This document shows positions 1-12,307 of a DNA stretch of 64,000 nt, piece by piece (the first letter of the stretch is position 1; each line of letters opens with the position of its first letter). The translations under genes were made by a program, and so were the position numbers. Source of the stretch: Spirodela intermedia (taxonomy: Eukaryota; Streptophyta; Magnoliopsida; Alismatales; Araceae). The notes beneath the pieces are model-generated. The model did no database searches, was not told the DNA's origin, and was given only the letters and a program-made list of their open reading frames with translations. The stretch lies in NCBI GenBank assembly GCA_902729315.2, contig LR746278.1, positions 513,501-577,500 on the forward strand. Reading direction: 5' to 3'.

Positions 1-1487
1 ATATGCATACCATTGCTAAGAGACTAGAAATGAGCTAAGTAGGGGGGTATGATAACATGCATACGTTCATGTGTGCATGCATCATTCAGCTAAGATTTAA
101 TACATATATTTAGTACAAAATATGTATATTATCATTAATTTCCTACAAGTTCATACATTCCATGTACAATTATCTAAGTTCTCTATTTTGAGATTTTATC
201 ATATTCTATAAATTAATCCTACTTGAAGTCAAGTAAATTATCTCTAGTATTTTTTTAGTTATTAATTGTAAATAATTAGGTAGATTTTATGGAGTAGAAG
301 GAAGCTAATTTTGGAACATAAAGGGTGGGGAACCAGGACCAATCGTGAGCCCAAGGACTTGAGCGTAATTCCAAAAGGTTAATGGGCCTGGAATGACCAA
401 GCCCAAGGCATGTCCTTTCAAGGCCAAGTATATGCACATCAGAGCAATTGGGCAAGAACCTTATGGCACCTTGAGCACCAGTACTAGGAGTTAAGGGTGC
501 CCATTAAAAACATGTATCTAGTGGAGATATAAGGAGGATAACCTCGGATTTCAAGAGGGGTAAAAAGGAGAAAATGTCACGGGGTATTTATTATAACTCT
601 CTCCCCCTCTTTTAACATTCTTGGAGGTCCCAGACTAGGGCTGACCGTGGGGCAAAAGCCTCAAGGATCCCTCTCCCCTTTCTTCTGATTGGATGAAGTG
701 TTTTCTACATCTCATCTTGAGCGATTGAGAGAGGGGTGTGAGGAACAAGTCCAAGGTTACCAAGGAAGAGGAGGGCGCACTTACTTGTAGGTGATTAGAG
801 CCCTAGGTTGGCTACATAGACCCTAAGGTGAGTGTTCAATCCTCTTGTGAATGATCCTCTCTTGACTCCATCATTAGATAGGTGTAAAGATTAAAGCCCA
901 TCATAGATCCCAATTCTAATTTGTTCATGTGAATGATCACCCAAGTTTTCTCAATTTTCTATCCTTAGATCTAGATACTCTCCTATCCCCTATCTTGAAT
1001 CCTCATTTCTGATCACCTCACCCCCATTCGTCACCTTAGATTAATGATTGGCCCTATTATAAGACCCAATCCCCAAGGATACGACCCTAGCTTACCACGG
1101 TTTACTCAAATCAACAAGAAGTTAGGCTTATAAATGTGCTGATTGAATCCTATTTAAGCCCTATGACACCTTAAGTTTAGGATTCATCAATTTTTCAGAA
1201 AATAGCATAGGTATAAATACTAATGTTATACGCCATTTGTGAAAGGCTTCTCCCAAAAAAATAAAAAACAGGCCAGGGGAGAAGTTCTTTCTCTATATAC
1301 GTGGCCTGTGTTTTTTGGAGCAGACAGGGCCATTCATCAATATATATATATATATATATATTTAAATGATAGAGAATAAAAGATATTATAAATACATTTA
1401 AAATCACGCTTTAAACAAAAAATTCATGGCTTTAATTAAAGAAAAAATATATTCCCACCTTCATAATGTTTCCAAGATGGGCAAATT
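1..1487. other. Intergenic, no gene seen
   Basis: AT-rich to mixed sequence with no recognisable coding region. It contains a short (TA)n tract near 1340-1361. Positions 300-700 have a denser, retroelement-like character, but I could not identify an LTR boundary or primer binding site. Confidence 0.5.
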
Positions 1488-2387
1488 GCAGATTTCTTCC
1501 CACAAAGAGGAATAGAAGAATGAAGGAAATTGACAGAGAGGTGAGGGGGCTGCTCAGGGAGTTGGTTAAAAAAAAAGAGAAAAGGACATGCAACTGGGGA
1601 CCGCCAGCAACAACGACGACTTGCTGGGTTTACTCCTGGAATCCAATCAAAATCAATGCGAAGAAAAGAAAAATGCTGAGAGATTTATGATGACGACAGA
1701 GGATGTGATTGAGGAATGTAGGCTGTTCTACTTTGCTGGACAGGAGATGACATCAGTTTTGCTCACTTGGACGATGGTAGTTTTAAGCATGCACCAGGAT
1801 TGGGAGGCCAGAGCGAGGGAAGAGTTTCTGCAAGTGTTTGGTGGATGGAAGCTAGAGTTTGAAGGCCTCAACCAATTGAAAGTCGTGAGTAGCCCTCATA
1901 TCGCCCTTTTAAGTAGGTTTCATATCCTATATTGATAAAAAAAAAAGAAAATGGCAATTTGACTATATAATAGTAATTTTTTTCCTGATGCAGGTCACCG
2001 TGATCCTTCATGAAGTTCTTAGATTGTACCCTTTTCCCTATAACTGTTCAGAAGCCAATGAAATTGGGAGAATTCAAAATCCCCCCTGGTGTGAATATCC
2101 TCATACCGATGATTTACATGCATCATGATCCGGAAATTTGGGCCGAGAGGTTCGCGGAAGGGGTTTCCAAGGCATCAAAGGATCCTGCAGCTTATCTTCC
2201 TTTCAGCAGTGGGCCTCGGATATGCATCGGGCAGAACTTTGCCATGGTAGAAGCAAAGTTCTGTTTGGCAATGATTCTGTGGCGCTTTTCTTCCTTTGAG
2301 ATTTTGCCTTCATACTCGCATGCCCCCTACAAACTCGTTGCTTTTCAGCCCTGACGTGGGGTTCAGATTATCCTGCACAAGCTGTGA
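1488..2387 (+). pseudogene. CYP72-type cytochrome P450, 5'-truncated pseudogene (copy 1)
   Basis: Only the last two exons of a CYP72-clan P450 remain, closely parallel to the copy at 17206-19783. The first block starts behind an acceptor-like ..ttgcag with [17 protein letters not shown]. It shifts frame around the A-run near 1570-1590, continues through the I-helix segment [14 protein letters not shown], and ends at a GTGAGT donor near 1889. The second block starts at 1994 with the K-helix sequence HEVLRL and shifts frame again before QKPMKLGEF. It lacks about nine codons before the PERF-like region (EIWAERF) and retains the heme motif SSGPRICIG. A TGA at about 2352 precedes the ancestral stop at 2385-2387. 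No N-terminal exons are visible upstream. Two frameshifts, a deletion and an early stop make this a clear pseudogene. Active members are ER-anchored monooxygenases. Confidence 0.9.
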
Positions 2388-4232
2388 CTTCATCGTCACT
2401 AACCCAGTTATGTCACGAGCATGAAACCTTTGGCTCGATAATGGACAATTCTGTGGGAATAATCGACTATCCTTCTTTCACTATTAATTTCTACATGATA
2501 TCAAAGTGGGTCAAATGAAAATACATGTTCTCATCTATTATTCAACGATGATAAATCTATTTTTGTTATATTTGGCTATTATTTACCTATTTTTGGGAAA
2601 ATAGTAACCTATCCTTCCCTCCTTGAAATATCTCTGATTAGCAGCTAACAATATGCTGGCTTTTGGGGTCATTATCAGCTGTAGGAGTCAACCGGGCAGT
2701 AGATGCTCATCACTGACTATTGGAATGACTAGAATTGATTGTTTTCAATTGCTCTATGCGGGAAAAAAAATTAAATGAAAAGGATGGTTTGTAAAAAAGA
2801 TTGACTCAACATACATCACGTAGCCTTTGGAGAAAGTTCAGAACATTTGGTCTACACCTAAATCCCCACCCATCTACTCTTTGACACTCAAGTAGAGTTC
2901 CATGCCTTGTACCTCTATCTAGAACACTTTTTTGCCTGCTTATCTCACCACCCCTTCATCAATTGTCCATGGGCCACACTCTCCTTATGTTAATACATTT
3001 TTATCCGCAATATATTTGCACTATATTATGATTACACTATTCTTGTCTATAACATATTTTTTTGCAGTTTATATCATGTTTTTCCTAAAATGAAAGATGC
3101 CAAAAATACTTGAGCCTCATTCATATATACAAGGGATTATGGAACGTTTCCCTAGGGATTTTGGAGTTTTGATGTTGACACAATACTTAACAGGGTTGAA
3201 ATAGTAATTGAAAGAATACTCTTATAACCCTTAGAAAAGCCCATATACTTTTATAACCCTGTAATATGGATTTTAAAATAGCCCAAGAGCTTGTGACTCC
3301 TAGAAAAATCACTCGCATCATTCGGTCGTATTGGTTGCAAGTTTTCATATTTTCACTCGTAGGAACTGGCTTGACCCGATTTTACTAAGATATAATGGTC
3401 AATACTGATTGATAATGAACAAGCTGCCACTGAGGGAGTGACTATACCCACGCTTATAGGAAGAACCCTAACATCATCAATCTAATGGACTATTTGGTCC
3501 CAAAGAGTTGTTGGGAATTCTTTCCAAGATCATGTAAAGAATCTATTCACCATCTTTGAAAGTTGATGATATTAACATCTTATTGTGTTCTCAAAGTTGG
3601 AGTGATGAAGAGGGCTGTTGATCTAAAACTAGATAGTAATGAACGAGTTAACTTCTATCTAACAACTCAAACATATCAAGTCCAGCTAGAACAATTAATC
3701 ATTTCCTAAATTACACTCTAGAAGGAGTATAATGTCTTTTTTTATATATAGATTATTCGTTACATATCAGAAGTGTGGAGTTGAACTCGATATATAAATT
3801 CAGGCTCAACAAGAGCAAAGCACAAGAGAGTAAAAATCGGCTACCACATTGGAGCTCTGAAGATCAAGCACGATGGCTGCCCTGTTATCATTAACACAGG
3901 GCATCGGATCCCGGGAGAGTTGACCACAACTATTACAGAGTTGACCATTTCTGCCTGAGGTTGACTTGCGGATATGTCAATGTCCGGGCACCCTCAAAAG
4001 TTTGAGAGGTAGCCAAAAGAGAGAGAACCTCAGTTGATAGCCTAGGAAGTAGCTCGCTTCCAAGCAACAGAGCTAGAGAACCTGTTTATCCTGACAAAAA
4101 TTAACCCCTCCTCCACCCCGCTTACCTCCCCAAGAAAAATGTGGCAATTTAAGGCACGCACAGGACAGGCAGATAGAGCTTGCGCTGTTGGGTAATATCA
4201 GGCAAAAAGACAATACCTTAGACTGAAAGTTC
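2388..4232. other. Intergenic between P450 pseudogene and FDM-like gene
   Basis: No supported gene. The segment is AT-rich with no long open frame. The final 100-200 bp presumably include the 3' UTR of the minus-strand FDM-like gene. Confidence 0.5.
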
Positions 4233-7200
4233 TCATCGCTTGCGCTTTTGGGTCTTTAACCTCTTCAGAACATACTCGATGCCTTCTCTCAGGGTTGCTT
4301 TTCGCCCTTGTTTGAAGTTCCAGAGCTCTGGGACTACATACCTCCCGCTGGGGTTATATTCGTTCATCTCCATCAAGGCTGTGATCACGGCCTTGCAGGC
4401 CTCATCACCCAGTTCTTCCTTCAACTGGATCAATTTTTCATCATCCTCGATAACCTCTTCCTGCGCCAGGAGACTCTATTCAGTCATGCTCAAGAAGATA
4501 TCCTCGCGAACGAACAACATTCATGCTACTAAAAAGCAGGGAAGAACAAGTTTTGCGCCACACTCATTCCATGGCATTTTGGCTTTTGATTAAGACCAGG
4601 GATTTCCTTCCTGCATTGCTCAGTGGAAGATATCTTCGGTGACAAGAAACTATGGGAAAATAAAGAAAGAAGGGGAAATAACTTCTAAGAATGCCCTGGG
4701 GATGATCTGAAATGAAAAATCATGGGAAACTTATGAATGGAATGTTTACAAATAAAGATGAGTGGACAGTAAGAGCACACATGAATGCATACGAGTGGTA
4801 ATCTACAGGATGTTATAGCCCACAACCTTCTCTTTACCATCGACTGTCACAATCCTAAACGGATGCCAGTCAGGGTTAAGCAACTCTGAATGCCATCTAG
4901 AGCTAAAAAAGGCAGCTTTCACATCCGGATCGTCTGGAAATCTTTGTTTGCAAGCAGTTTGAAATGCCTTGTCATCAAGATCACCCATTCTTTTGATTCC
5001 AATGAAGGAACGGCCAGTCAAAGAATCTTTCAATCCCTACATGATGAAACAAAGTCCGTCAACATGTGTCAGGCTATAATTTTTCATCTGATTTCATGCC
5101 GAATAGAAGGAAACTTATTACAAAAAATCATACCGAAATCAGTTCCTTGCGAGCCTCCTGTAGCTCATCTGTGCTCTCACGCTCTTTCTTCAAAAGCACA
5201 CGATTCAGGTCCTCCATTGCATCCATGTCATCTATCTTTTCTTTCAACTCTTCGCTCATCTCTGCCATCTTCTTTTCCAACACCGTATCTTCTTCACCCC
5301 CCATATGTTTCATCACCTGCAATTTTCCTTTCAACTGCTCGATTTCAAGCTCCAGCTTTTGTTTTGCATCCAGTTGCTTCTCCAACTGTAGTATCTTTCC
5401 AAGTGCGGCTTCCTTTTCCCTCTGTGCAGTTTTACATTAAAAGAAAATAAAATAAAATTAGAAATTCTATATATTTGAAGTATTCATTCTCTTGAAGCAT
5501 TCGATTAGTGACATCTGTTCGGTTGCAACAAACCTTTTGCTCTATCAGCAGGTTTAGAACCTTCTCATCTGCATTCTTCTGCTCAATAGAGGCCAACTGG
5601 AGCGCTGTATTCTTCTTTGCATTCTGGAATGGGAAAACAACGGCATAAGAATTATCATAGCATACACAAGGTATTCTTCGGCCAGTTGCATGACAAAGAT
5701 ACAACACAGACGGTCCGAATTGGCACAAAAAAATGCCATCTTAGTTAAGCAGTCGGCGTTATTTGAACGCCCAAAGTGGTAAGATTATATTTGTACTTGC
5801 ATTTCAATGGCAAATACAAAGACAGCTATCAGATGAGATGACAAGTTGCATCAACACTAGGAAGTTCCAGTGTCTGTAAAGCTTGAGCAATTTCAAAATC
5901 ACTGGAGTAGCTGACCTTTTCCTTCTCGACATCAAGTTTCCTTCTCTCTGCGTCATTTTCCGCCACCAGTTCTTCAAGTTGTCTGCGTCTATGATCAAGC
6001 TCACTCTTTCTCAATTCTAGCTGCTTCCTAAGCTTTTCATTTTCCTCGAAAATTCGCCGAGAATGATCACGCGCAAGTTTTTGCATCTTTCTTATTTCTG
6101 AATAGAAACAAAAAGCTCAACAATTTTACAACAACTCGGGTTTCATAAAATGAAGAGCTGTTTGCATGATAATAAAAATCAGATCGGTTCAAAAAGAAAG
6201 AGAAAAAATATGATAAGATCAGTGACATGAATATGGGGACAATATTCCAAGAGTGCCGATTCCAAACTCTGAAGCTTTTAAAGGGGAAAGCAGAGTCCAG
6301 AACCTAGATTGTTGTTGTCGATTAAAGAAGTGCTTCCAAGTTTCCAACGATCCAAATGTTCGAGCATTATGAACAAAAGAATCTGTGTTCCCATAAATCG
6401 ACCATGCAAAAGCATCTGTACCACAATTCGATTACTTAACGAAAAGACCAGAGACTGTCACCGAAATTAAACATCAAGAGAAAATCACTTATCATGAACT
6501 TGAATCCTGAATTTTAACAAACCTCCGTTATAAGTTTCATGTAGCTTATCCTTCTCTTCCATAAGTTTGGTGAGAGACAAAGCGGTCTCATTGTACTTGC
6601 ATTCTAGTTCATGTAAATGTCTATTTTTAACATCTATTTGGCTCGCTAGATTTGCCACAAGTATATCATTTTTCCGAGATTCTTCCATTGTGAGGTCAGT
6701 GACTGTTTTCAGATCTCCAGTCTTCCTCAGATGATCTCCAATGTGTCCCTCAGAATTATAGTCATCATCGCGTGCAATCCATCCGTACATGTCATGTCCA
6801 CGATTTTTATGGCCATCCCAGTCCTTCTTACCAAAACGTCTTGCTTCAAAGTATTTCTCGAATGCCATTGCATCCTTGAAACCGGTCCAATCATTGCTGA
6901 AATCCACAACGGCAGTTCCCGTATGACCCTTAAAGTTCCACAAAGCGTGAACCTTCAGTGGGTTAAATTGAGATAGCTGCTCTTTTATCCTTGTTGCACT
7001 TTCACCCACCCGTCTGCCACTCTTCCATTCGGTTGGGACATTTACTAGGATCCCCCTCCAAGGCCAGACGAACTGATCATCTTGCTTTGGATTGGGAGGA
7101 GGATTTGGCTCCGTGATCATAAACTGCTTTGACGAACCAGCTTCAGTTCCAAGGTCTACAGACAGATATTTGGCAAGACCCCGATGATTTGCCTTAGTCT

Positions 7201-7414
7201 TTCCTTTCCGGTTAGATACACCAATGCCCTTGGCATGCTGGATAAGATCTTTGAAACAGAAATCCTGTTTCTTTTTACCCGCACAGAAAGGGCACCTGTA
7301 GGTGCCATCTGGATTCTTGACTTTGTACCTTCCTGTTTTTAACTGTAAGTAAGAATTTGCTTCATAATCATCAATATCAGAATCACTTATATTGGAGGTC
7401 TCTTCTGAAGACAT
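4233..7414 (-). CDS. IDN2/FDM: IDN2/FDM-like XS-XH domain protein (RNA-directed DNA methylation)
   Basis: Six exons join in phase: 7414-6523, 6097-5916, 5623-5534, 5421-5134, 5036-4827 and 4460-4233, giving about 629 residues. Domains in order are a zf-XS finger near residues 41-80 (CPFC then H60), an XS domain near 113-225 ([24 protein letters not shown]), a long charged coiled coil near 235-485, and a C-terminal XH domain near 485-629 ([28 protein letters not shown]). This is the full IDN2/FDM architecture; Arabidopsis IDN2 is about 650 residues. In that family XS binds double-stranded RNA with 5' overhangs, and the XH and coiled-coil parts mediate complexes acting downstream of Pol V in the nucleus. 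An acceptor (tttcag) lies 9 nt before the ATG, so the 5' UTR probably contains an intron. No disruption is seen. Exact FDM subclass is not resolvable here. Confidence 0.93.
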
Positions 7415-9990
7415 GAATTAATCCTGAAACACACATTACAGAGGAAAATTAGTGTGGAGCAAACTAGAACAGAGGAAAATGAAAATAAATCAAGAGTAAA
7501 AAATAAATAAACGATTGCAGTAGAGTGCTGAACCAAAGAATTGTCAGCCTGAGATATTAGATTACAGATTAACATATACAACTGATAATTTTTAAGTCAA
7601 TAATTAATAAAAAAATATCTTTAAAGTGCTTATCAAAGAAAAGATCTCATTTATTCGATCAGAATCTTTTCAAGGAGTCAAGCTATCAAAATGATGTAAA
7701 GCCGAAGCACAGCAAGACAAAATAATTCATTTGGTTAAGGTCGAGGCCTAACAAAGCATAACTAAACCAGATGTGGAGAGTACGAATAGAGAATCATTAA
7801 ACAGGAAAACCTATTTGTTCCAAAAAATAAGTTTTTAAATGACGGGAAAATAGCAGATTGAATTTACACAAGGAATAATCTACACTACGAATGGAAGTGA
7901 GCATATGCATCTATGCACCTCAAGTTTCAGGCATGTGCTTGAGTGGGTTTGTCCATGAGACAACAAGAGGAAAAGTATCCTTTTAACTGTGTAAGAAGAT
8001 ATTAATGCCAGAACTTTGGAAACATCAATATACCATACCTATGTGTGGTTCGCAATTTATCTTATGCTTGCTAGCTCCTTCCATCCACAGAATTTGTTAT
8101 TTATTTCATGTGTCCATTCGGGCATTATTTAATGCATCCATCGCAGGGAATCATGCAAAGTTGTGTATGCCCAAGAACATGTGCCTCAGTTTCTAGAAAG
8201 GAGTCATATGAGTTTGGTTTTACAGAAGGGTGGACTATAAAAGACAAGAATTGGTTGTCACTAAATTTTACATGAAGCAATCAACAAAAAAAATCTCTCA
8301 ATGAAGCGTATTAGAATGGTGAATGGATGGCCATAAGAGGTCATCTGAAAACGTATTCGAGTCTGTTATAGTTTTCTAATGCTCTTCTTTGTCCATTGAT
8401 AAATAGGAACACGAATGATATATTAGATACCTTTTTTGATATAGGAAATGAGATATGCTCTTCCAGAGGGAAAACAAAGCATGGGATACATCGCGCATGA
8501 ACAATGAAGGCGCGTACACTTATCTCAATCATATGATCTCCGTGAAACTGGTAAAGTACATAGCATGTTGGGCATGGTTTGGGCGTAAGAAACCTCCCAG
8601 ACAAATACCTATATGGCACAGTCCATAAACTCTACTATGGGATAAAATGCGGTGAACCACTAGAATCACTTACAATACATGAACACACAATTCAGTTCTT
8701 TGAAGACGACTGAACGAAGAAAAATTCTTTACCTGGCACAGTCAAGATTAGTTTTAGTGAGCATTTAAATTTCAATAAAGCTATTGGCTCAGTGGGTACT
8801 GTCCAAGCATCTTACAGAGCTCTGCCACAAATTTTCATGTCGATTATCAAAATGTCTTGATGCAATATGTGCAAATAGTAACTTTTTCTGTTGTTGAATA
8901 AAGTCCAAAATTCTACAATACCTTCTGGCTATAATACCAGTACACACTTACAGGAGATTAAGAACAGTAGTTTGAGAGATAAGCCGATAACATAAACGAC
9001 AGAAAGAGGATGACGGCTGGTCCCAAACCTATTCGAGGTATATATAAGTTCAAAAATATATTATTTTTCTAAAGATGTCCTCCACCCAGAGGTATGAACG
9101 AATAATTACGCCTGGTGTTTAAGAGCAGATGAAAAATTTACTCGTATTCCCCACAGTGTCAGAGTGTCGTTAGAACAGTACCAAGATAACAAAGTTAAAT
9201 AAAGTCATATGATTAGATGCATGTGCCAATTCCAGCCATTTATAATTGATTATGAATAGGATAAGTCAGACAACAGATATGCTCCCGTACGCGGACTACA
9301 TTTTTATTGTCCACGTGATAAATTAAAAAAAGGTTTTTCAGACTAGACAAAGTGTTAGAATGATGACAAAAAGAAAGCCAGATAATATGATGGAATTAAA
9401 TAGATGGGCCAAGCCCGCTCATTGTTAATTGGTTTAGACTTGGGTGATATAATACTCAAAGAAGAGACATTGAGGAAAAAAAAACCCTCGTGCACACCAA
9501 GTTGTTCAATTTTCAAGCTTACTGCAGATTTAAAATACGTAATCTCGTCATTTTCTATGAAAATAAGAAAAAACTACTGACCTCAAGAACTGGGAAGTGT
9601 CCGGGTTAGTTAACGGTTGAACTGGAAAAATCATAAATTCTCATGCAAAATCCATAAATTCTATTTCAAGAAACACAAGCGGGGGACGAAGCACATTACA
9701 GTTGGGACAAAAAATTCTGGAGCTTTTACGGGACCTAGGGTTTTTCTCCTCTCCGTCCGTCCTGCGGTGCGTGAACCCCGTGTGGTCACCTTTGCCGCCG
9801 ATCTCTTCTTCCCACGCAAAGATCATCCCGCGAACTCCCGTCCCCGCCGTCTTCGGAGATCCCTTCCCTTCTCCTTCCCGTAGGGACCCGCCGGCTCGTT
9901 ACCTGCACGGCAGCAGAAGATGAAGAGAAACGGTACGCAGGCTGCGTCACCGGAGGCATGCAGTTCCCCCCGTCACTCCGGTGCCCGCCC
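7415..9990 (-). other. Predicted 5' UTR intron and first exon of the FDM-like gene
   Basis: On the minus strand a good acceptor (gtgtttcag, just above the ATG at 7414) could pair with a good donor, GTGCAG/gtaacg, whose exon ends at 9903. This gives a leader exon of roughly 9903-9990 and an intron of about 2.5 kb. No other coding region is recognisable in this 2.5 kb. The short frames near 8005-8196 (plus) and 8341-8619 (minus) resemble no family I know. The splice pairing is inferred from motif quality only. Confidence 0.45.
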
Positions 9991-10039
9991 CGATTTCCCG
10001 CCTCCACATCATTAATTCCTCCAAACTCCCCACCTCCCC

Positions 10040-10080
10040 CCTCAAGCCAATGGCCGGCCCATTATAGGCCCACCGGATTT
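10040..10080 (-). promoter_or_regulatory. Site II-like GGCCCA elements upstream of the FDM-like gene
   Basis: Two copies of GGCCCA (10056-10061 and 10067-10072) occur within 17 bp, and a third GGGCCCA is at 10142. Closely spaced TGGGCC/GGCCCA motifs are typical of TCP-bound site II promoters of housekeeping plant genes. The position just above the predicted minus-strand leader exon fits, but the transcription start is unknown. Confidence 0.4.
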
Positions 10081-10155
10081 TTCGGTCCAGGAAGCGATAT
10101 CTCGTCGCTCACTCTCTCTCCATTTAATGTGGACCAAAATGGGGCCCATCTGGGT

Positions 10156-10290
10156 TTGACTTCAAAGCTGTCCCGTGTGGGGCCGCCACTCGGATGAGTA
10201 GTCTGCTCTATAGACCGGGAAGGAGGGAAAGCTTGACCTTTTGGTCAAACGTGGTCCCCAGACCGGGTGCAGAAAACCTATTTATTGACC
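10156..10290. promoter_or_regulatory. W-box cluster with a palindromic pair
   Basis: Four WRKY-binding cores (TTGAC[C/T]) lie within 135 bp: TTGACT at 10156-10161, TTGACC at 10233-10238, its inverse GGTCAA at 10243-10248, and TTGACC at 10285-10290. The middle two form TTGACC-TTTT-GGTCAA. The cluster lies between the divergent FDM-like gene and the small membrane protein gene, so either could be the target. Confidence 0.45.
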
Positions 10291-10887
10291 TCGTCCGAAG
10301 CAGCGGCTTAGAAAAGCAAGCCCTTCCACGCGTAGACGCCGCCCTTTAATCCGAACCGCGTGAGGTCAGCCTGACCACACAGAAAATTCCCTATTTATCA
10401 TATTTTAATAAAATGGGCCTTCGCAGCATCACAAGCAATTTAATGGTATGAAATTCATTAAATAATAGTAAAAATATGCCCTTATTGACATACACGCAGT
10501 GTGCTTAATAAATACGATGTGAAAATTATCTGGCCTATTTTAATTATTGAGGAATCGAGTAGGCGTGGATTTTAAATATACCCTCTCTCCTCTCTCTCTC
10601 TCTCTCTCTCTCACTCTGCATCCCCGTTTTCTAGAAAGCCGCCGGAAACCGTATGGTCTGAACGATTCCTGTCCAGGCTGCGCGCCAAACTGGGCCAACC
10701 TGTCTCTCTTTCTCTCTCTCATTCTTCCGGGGCGGGGAAGTAAACGTTAGTTAGTTCCTAGAGATAGAGAAGCAGCTGTCCCATCTCTTTCCCCCCCCTC
10801 TCTCTCTCTCTCTCTCTGTCCATTTCTCTCGTCTCTCTTGAGAGGGACGACAACGAATCGCGGGCGAAGGAAGCTTCGACTCCCCCC

Positions 10888-10925
<38 letters not shown>

Positions 10926-11091
10926 CTCTCCAGCTACTTTCTTTGGCTTCCCCCAATAAATACCCTCTCTTCCGCCGGAGCATCGCATGCTCTGCAATCA
11001 GAGGAATCCCGCTTCTTCCCCCCCCTCAATCCGCCTCTTTCAAATCTTTCTGAATCCCTCAGATCTTCGCCTCCCCACTTCAATTTGCTCG
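10291..11091 (+). promoter_or_regulatory. Upstream region of the small membrane protein gene, CT-rich
   Basis: The segment contains three (CT)n tracts, near 10588-10612, 10798-10818 and 10890-10922, immediately 5' of the ATG at 11092. A possible TATA-like CAATAAATACC lies near 10955. Pyrimidine-rich tracts of this kind commonly surround transcription starts in plants and would read as GA repeats for BBR/BPC factors. The short frames through them are repeat artefacts. Confidence 0.4.
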
Positions 11092-11376
11092 ATGGGAAGG
11101 CGCAGGTGGACCGCCAGCTGGTTCAGGAGGCCGGGAAGCCCGGCCGCCGGGGACGGCGACGCGGAAGCCGCCGGCAATCGGAAGGATCATCGCTCCTCGG
11201 TGTCATGGCGGAGGTTCCGGTTGGTGTTCTCGTCGTCGGTATGGCGGTGGCGGCGGCCCGATTTCCGGCTCACCATCCTCGACGACGTCGTCTTCTTCGT
11301 GCTGTCCATCATCGAGGCCATCGTCCTAGTCGCCGTCTTCTGCTTCTATTTCTGCCGCTTCGGCTCCCTCATCTGA
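11092..11376 (+). CDS. Small single-pass membrane protein, function unknown
   Basis: Intronless frame of 94 residues starting MGRRRWTASWFRRPG. The first half is very basic and Arg/Trp-rich. The C-terminal quarter is one hydrophobic segment, VFFVLSIIEAIVLVAVFCFY, followed by CRFGSLI and a stop. A basic cytoplasmic part plus a C-terminal transmembrane helix matches a class of small uncharacterised plant proteins ending in a similar VEAxVL..F segment, as far as I remember. I cannot assign a function. The preceding in-frame ATG at 10987 would add 35 residues coded by UTR-like sequence, so I prefer 11092, which follows the CT-rich leader. Coding GC is high. No close neighbour suggests a pathway. 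Confidence 0.6.
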   Translation: MGRRRWTASWFRRPGSPAAGDGDAEAAGNRKDHRSSVSWRRFRLVFSSSVWRWRRPDFRLTILDDVVFFVLSIIEAIVLVAVFCFYFCRFGSLI

Positions 11377-11914
11377 CAGCGCGCCGCCGTCTACGGCGGC
11401 GGCGTGGCCGTGGAGATCGTCACCGTTTAGAAGAGGATATGCCACGGCACTGCACGCGTGCGAATGGCGTGCTCTCACGTGCGAGCGAATCACGCAGTCT
11501 GCGTGCGGTTCATCAGTGGAAAATGGCCATTTTTTCACTTGTAAATCCTCAAACCTTTTAAATTCGGTTCCATACGAAATCGACGTGGTTTTCGAATCTG
11601 GATGGGCGGGAGACGTAAGTCAATGCGCGTGGAAGTTAAGCTACGCGTGTTCGGCACGTGTCATGGCCGCAGGGGTACGACTTTGGAAGTTCTTCATTCT
11701 GAGGCAGGTCGGCCAAAGTCAATGTTTGAAAGCCCCACGCGGGGCCCACAAAAAAGACGGAAACAGGAAAGAAAAAGTCCCACAAAAAGGGTACCCCGGG
11801 ATCAATCAGTCCACAAAGTAAAGTGCCTGCCGCAAGGATCGTGGCGCCAACCGGCAGGTTGCGCCCTCGAAGGAACTTCCCTTTCCCCAAAATCTGTTCT
11901 TTTCTTCTCCGGGT

Positions 11915-11973
<59 letters not shown>

Positions 11974-12307
11974 TCACGTCTCTCGATTCCTTCACAGAGA
12001 CGGGGTATATGACAAGTATGAGATTTCCCCAGACTATCAACGGGCTCAAGCTACGTAGAGTTGCTGGAGGGTGGCCGATTGAGAGAGGATTTCAGAGTAT
12101 GCTTGTAAGTGGAGACCACGCAGAAGCCCACACCCACCATACGTCACGAGAGGACGAGGAAGAATGAAGAGAGAGAGAGAGAGAGAGAGACCAAAGCGGG
12201 GCCTCGAGTTCCATTAGAGCGAGTCTCCATGAGCTTCGGAGGTGGTGCTTCTTCCTCCACGGCGGCGGCGCTTATTCTGAAGGATCCCCACCATGGCGGT
12301 GGGGCGG
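11377..12307. other. Intergenic between convergent genes, with GA arrays
   Basis: This stretch should hold the 3' UTRs of the small membrane protein gene (plus) and the bHLH gene (minus). It contains an uninterrupted (GA)n tract at 11918-11966 (49 bp) and a shorter one near 12169-12191. The open frames crossing here are products of the repeats. Confidence 0.55.

Noticed and set aside
8341-8619. 92-codon minus-strand ORF in the predicted FDM 5' UTR intron
   Set aside because: No recognisable motif, AT-rich, and no splice or promoter context of its own.
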